Below are positions 14,924 through 17,734 of a stretch of DNA of 17,734 nucleotides, piece by piece; the first letter of the stretch is position 1, and each line of letters begins with the position of its first letter. This DNA comes from Lachnospiraceae bacterium UBA1066 (GTDB lineage Bacteria; Bacillota; Clostridia; Lachnospirales; Lachnospiraceae): contig DCDB01000250.1 of assembly GCA_002316215.1 (NCBI GenBank), forward strand, positions 1 through 17,734, written 5' to 3'. The notes beneath the pieces were generated by a model. It saw only the letters and a program-made list of their open reading frames with translations, ran no database searches and was not told the DNA's origin. Position numbers and translations under genes: made by a program.

Positions 14924-14958
14924 AAAAAGCAGCCGCAGATAATGACCGGCTGCTTTTT
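14924..14958 (+). terminator. Rho-independent terminator of the ula locus
   Basis: AAAAAGCAGCCG pairs perfectly with CGGCTGCTTTTT (12 bp) around an 11-nt loop, 20 nt after the ulaF stop. The A-run and T-run are symmetrical, so it could act in both directions. Confidence 0.93.
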
Positions 14959-15009
14959 ATTGCTGTTTTTTAAAGAGTCTTTATTAAAATGACTGTTTTT
15001 CCCTTTTTA

Positions 15010-15038
15010 TTGAAGAATCGCTCAGGCTTAGGTATAAT
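15010..15038 (+). promoter_or_regulatory. Promoter upstream of the SGNH-like gene
   Basis: TTGAAG (15010-15015), 17 bp, TATAAT (15033-15038). It fits a transcript covering the broken small frame and the SGNH-like gene, and perhaps leuS. Confidence 0.7.
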
Positions 15039-15075
15039 AGAGACATGTTTTGCATAATGTAAACAGGGGCGGATA

Positions 15076-15288
15076 ATGAAAAAGAGGATCAGAGTCTTTG
15101 CACCGCTGTTTTGATCTGTATATTAATTATGTGTTCGTTTTTTTATGACGCATTTTCCGTTCGGGCTGCGGAGAAATGTTGAACAGTATTTTTCGAAGGT
15201 CTTCTGTACCGGAAAGCAGGAACCCGGGAACTTTAAGTTGGATTATTGTTTTTTATGTGTTATTATCTACGGTGAGGGCGAAGCATGA
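15076..15288 (+). pseudogene. Broken short gene with signal-peptide character
   Basis: ATG 15076 has a GGGGCGG ribosome binding site and begins MKKRIRVFAP, but stops at 15112-15114. In a shifted frame (15105-15179) the sequence goes on as a hydrophobic signal-peptide-like stretch, AVLICILIMCSFF, ending in SVRAAEKC and a stop. The original frame is open again from 15145 and reads through VEQYFSKVFC and FCVIIYGEGEA to a TGA at 15286-15288 that overlaps the ATG of the next gene (ATGA). Two compensating indels in a small exported or leader protein would explain this. It could also be non-coding leader; the product is not recognised. Confidence 0.35.
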
Positions 15289-15905
15289 AGCTGACAGGAT
15301 GGTTATTTACAATTCTTCTGGGGATAGGCGTTATTGCTGTTTTTGTGTTATATACATTGAATTCCCATTCAACAAAGGATGTCACCTATGATCCGACAGA
15401 ATCGGAATGGAAGGCTGAAAACTTCGTTATCATCGGAGACGGCCGTACCCAGGATCTGCAGCAGTATGCGGATAGTCAGGTGCATTTTGTCTGCCAGCCG
15501 GGGGCGGATCTTACATGGATGAATACAACCGGCATACCGTCGTCTACCTCCATGATGGATAAGGAGACAGCGGTTATCGTCATGCTCGGTATTTCTGATT
15601 TAAAAGATGCTGACGGCTACATCTCCTCGCTTAATGGGTGGGCCGATAAAATCGGTGAGACTTACAAAGCCCATCTTTATTTTGTGTCTGTTAATCCTGT
15701 GGGAGACGGTATTTTCACGAATAATTCCGAAATAGAGAAATTTAACAGTGCTTTAAAGACAGGACTTTCATCGGATGTTACGTATACCGATACCTATAGT
15801 GTGCTTCTGACACAGGGCTACAGTACGACAGACAGTCTTCATTACACCGCAGATACTTCGAATATGCTATATCATACCCTGATGAACCTTATCTTAGATG
15901 TTTAA
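15285..15905 (+). CDS. Membrane-anchored SGNH-hydrolase-like protein lacking the catalytic Ser
   Basis: 206 residues. One N-terminal membrane segment (about 6-25) is followed by an extracellular domain with SGNH/GDSL order: block I NFVIIGDGRTQDL (near 47-59), WMNTTGIP, block III VIVMLGISDLKD (G-x-S-D in place of G-x-N-D), YFVSVNPVGDG, and block V STTDSLHYTAD with Asp and His. In active members block I is GDSR; here it is GDGR, so the nucleophile is missing, and the block III Asn is also not in the usual form. It is related to small SGNH proteins common in Lachnospiraceae. It may be a non-catalytic binding protein. GAGGG precedes the ATG, which overlaps the stop of the broken frame. Confidence 0.75.
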   Translation: MKLTGWLFTILLGIGVIAVFVLYTLNSHSTKDVTYDPTESEWKAENFVIIGDGRTQDLQQYADSQVHFVCQPGADLTWMNTTGIPSSTSMMDKETAVIVMLGISDLKDADGYISSLNGWADKIGETYKAHLYFVSVNPVGDGIFTNNSEIEKFNSALKTGLSSDVTYTDTYSVLLTQGYSTTDSLHYTADTSNMLYHTLMNLILDV

Positions 15906-15963
15906 ATAGGATGACCGCGAGAAAGGCGCCGGACGGGTATTTTTTAAAACAGGAGGCTTATGC

Positions 15964-17734
15964 ATGAAATACGATTACAGGGAAATTGAGGCTAAATGGC
16001 AGAAAAAGTGGGAAGATGCCGGAATCTTCCGGGCGGAAGACAACAGCACTAAACCAAAGTTTTACGGATTGGTGGAGTTCCCTTATCCTTCCGGCGCAGG
16101 TATGCATGTCGGTCATATCAAGGCTTATTCTTCGATTGAAGCTGTTTCGAGAAAACGCCGTATGCAGGGCTATAATGTCCTGTTTCCGATTGGCTTTGAT
16201 GCGTTCGGGCTGCCGACGGAAAATTACGCTATAAAAACAAATACGCATCCGAGGATTATCACGGATCAAAATATCGCACATTTTACAGAACAGCTGAAAA
16301 GTGTGGGTTTTTCTTTTGACTGGAGCCGCGTCATTGATACGACGGACGAAGACTATTATAAGTGGACGCAATGGATCTTTCTGAAGCTGTTTGAACACGG
16401 TCTCGTATACCAGGATAAAACCTGGGTTAATTACTGCCCGTCCTGCAAAGTAGTTCTTTCTAATGAAGACAGCCAGGGGGGACTCTGTGATATCTGCCAC
16501 AGTGAAGTTGTCCAGAAATCCAAAACAGTCTGGTATCTTCGTATTACGAAGTATGCCGATAAGCTTCTTCAGGGACTTGAAGGCCTTGATTTTCCGCAGA
16601 ACATAAAACAGCAGCAGATTAACTGGATCGGAAAGTCAAAGGGCGCTTTCCTGAACTTCCGTCTGGATGGCATCGAGGATGATGTCCGTATCTTTACGAC
16701 ACGTCCGGATACGCTGTTTGGCGTTACCTTTATGGTCGTCGCCCCGGAACATCCGCTGATTGATAAATATAAAGATAAAATTGAGAACTTCGAAGAAATT
16801 GAAAAGTACAGGACGGAATGTTCAAAAAAGACGGAATTTGAACGTACGCAGCTTGTGAAAGATAAAACCGGCGTCCGCATCAGGGGAATCATGGCGGTCA
16901 ACCCGGTAAACGGAAAGAAGATCCCGATCTTTATTGCGGATTATGTTATGATCGGTCACGGCACAGGAGCTATTATGGCTGTTCCGGCGCATGACCAGAG
17001 AGACTATGATTTTGCAAAAAAATACGATCTTCCGACGATTGAAGTCATTAAAGGAGGAAATATTTCCGGGGAAGCCTATACCGGAGACGGTGAGATGGTA
17101 AATTCGGATTTCCTCAACGGCCTTACGAATAAGCAGGATTCCATTGCCCGTATGCTTGAGTTCATTGCGGAAAAAGGCTTTGGAGAAGCAGGAATCGAAT
17201 TTAAAATGAAGGACTGGGCTTTCAACCGCCAGAGATACTGGGGCGAGCCCATTCCGCTGATCCACTGCCCGCACTGCGGTGTGGTCGCTGTGCCGGAAGA
17301 GGAACTTCCGCTCAAGCTTCCCGACGTTGAAAACTATGAACCGGGGGAAGACGGTGAATCGCCTCTTGCCAAGATACCTTCATTTGTCAATTGCAAATGC
17401 CCGAAATGCGGCGGCGATGCTAAGCGTGAAACGGATACGATGCCCCAGTGGGCCGGATCTTCATGGTATTATTTAAGATATATTGATCCGCATAATGATA
17501 AGGCTCTGGCAGATCCGGAGAAACTGAAATACTGGATGCCTGTCGACTGGTATAACGGCGGCATGGAGCATGTGACGAGGCATCTGATCTATTCAAGGTT
17601 CTGGCATCATTTTTTATACGATATCGGTGTCGTGAATACACCGGAGCCTTATGCCAAACGTTCGGCTCAGGGCCTGATCCTGGGGCCTGACGGCGATAAG
17701 ATGAGCAAATCGAAGGGCAATGTCGTCGATCCGC
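15964..17734 (+). CDS. leuS: Leucyl-tRNA synthetase, 3' end outside the window
   Basis: The first 590 codons of a class I synthetase of about 800 residues that charges tRNA-Leu. The Rossmann signature HVGH (48-51) lies in PYPSGAGMHVGHIKAYSS. A zinc-type cysteine pair, YCPSCKVV, and a second pair, LCDIC, follow. The CP1 editing domain carries TTRPDTLFGVTF and GAIMAVPAHDQRDYDF. The catalytic core returns with WAFNRQRYWGEPIPL, a second CPHCG/CPKCGG zinc region, QWAGSSWYYLRY and the KMSKS loop (579-583) just before the edge. AGGAGG 7-8 nt upstream sets the start. The 58-nt gap after the SGNH-like gene has no T-box leader, so control of leuS by uncharged tRNA is not visible here. Confidence 0.97.
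   Translation, partial: MKYDYREIEAKWQKKWEDAGIFRAEDNSTKPKFYGLVEFPYPSGAGMHVGHIKAYSSIEAVSRKRRMQGYNVLFPIGFDAFGLPTENYAIKTNTHPRIITDQNIAHFTEQLKSVGFSFDWSRVIDTTDEDYYKWTQWIFLKLFEHGLVYQDKTWVNYCPSCKVVLSNEDSQGGLCDICHSEVVQKSKTVWYLRITKYADKLLQGLEGLDFPQNIKQQQINWIGKSKGAFLNFRLDGIEDDVRIFTTRPDTLFGVTFMVVAPEHPLIDKYKDKIENFEEIEKYRTECSKKTEFERTQLVKDKTGVRIRGIMAVNPVNGKKIPIFIADYVMIGHGTGAIMAVPAHDQRDYDFAKKYDLPTIEVIKGGNISGEAYTGDGEMVNSDFLNGLTNKQDSIARMLEFIAEKGFGEAGIEFKMKDWAFNRQRYWGEPIPLIHCPHCGVVAVPEEELPLKLPDVENYEPGEDGESPLAKIPSFVNCKCPKCGGDAKRETDTMPQWAGSSWYYLRYIDPHNDKALADPEKLKYWMPVDWYNGGMEHVTRHLIYSRFWHHFLYDIGVVNTPEPYAKRSAQGLILGPDGDKMSKSKGNVVDP

Noticed and set aside
15906..15963. T-box leader for leuS
   Set aside because: Only 58 nt are available, with no specifier stem, no T-box sequence and no terminator.

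Overview
The window looks like chromosomal DNA of a low-to-moderate GC Gram-positive (Bacillota) anaerobe, most likely a gut Clostridia/Lachnospiraceae-type organism. The reasons are the strong AGGAGG-type ribosome binding sites, many Rho-independent terminators, a PTS-based sugar operon with its own HPr, a large secreted LRR/MBG/ricin-repeat protein and an SGNH-fold membrane protein of a kind common in that group. No phage, IS, CRISPR, tRNA or rRNA is visible.

Left part (1-2400): a decaying 13-bp tandem array runs off the left edge, followed by a hairpin. A second, 11-bp tandem array lies at about 351-539 in DNA with no convincing gene. A small orphan NUMOD1-like (homing-endonuclease DNA-binding motif) protein follows at 691-903. 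Then comes a monocistronic O-acetylhomoserine sulfhydrylase gene (metY family, 1000-2283) with an extended -10 promoter and a strong terminator.

Second part (2400-6765): a 1351-residue exported protein stands alone between its own promoter and terminator. The promoter carries a perfect 12-bp palindrome between -35 and -10. The protein has leucine-rich repeats, MBG-like beta domains and three ricin-type beta-trefoils, so it is probably a carbohydrate- or surface-binding protein with no visible enzyme domain.

Central part (6766-14958): an L-ascorbate (or related lactone) PTS utilisation locus, in the order ulaG lactonase, ulaC EIIA, ulaA EIIC, ulaB EIIB, DeoR-type regulator, unknown beta-propeller-like protein, HPr, ulaE 3-epimerase, ulaF 4-epimerase, terminator. 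The PTS imports and phosphorylates the substrate, UlaG opens the lactone, and UlaE and UlaF carry L-xylulose-5-P through L-ribulose-5-P to D-xylulose-5-P. The decarboxylase UlaD, which should connect UlaG to UlaE, is absent from the cluster, while an uncharacterised FG-GAP-like protein is translationally coupled to the regulator. The ulaA-ulaB gap holds a folded element with two mutually exclusive 15-nt stems inside a 12-bp closing stem. The leader upstream of ulaG has ATCAT/ATGAT half-sites spaced exactly 10 bp apart.

Right part (15010-17734): a promoter, a short broken reading frame with signal-peptide character, then an SGNH-hydrolase-like membrane-anchored protein whose catalytic Ser position is Gly, and finally the first 590 codons of leuS, cut by the window edge.
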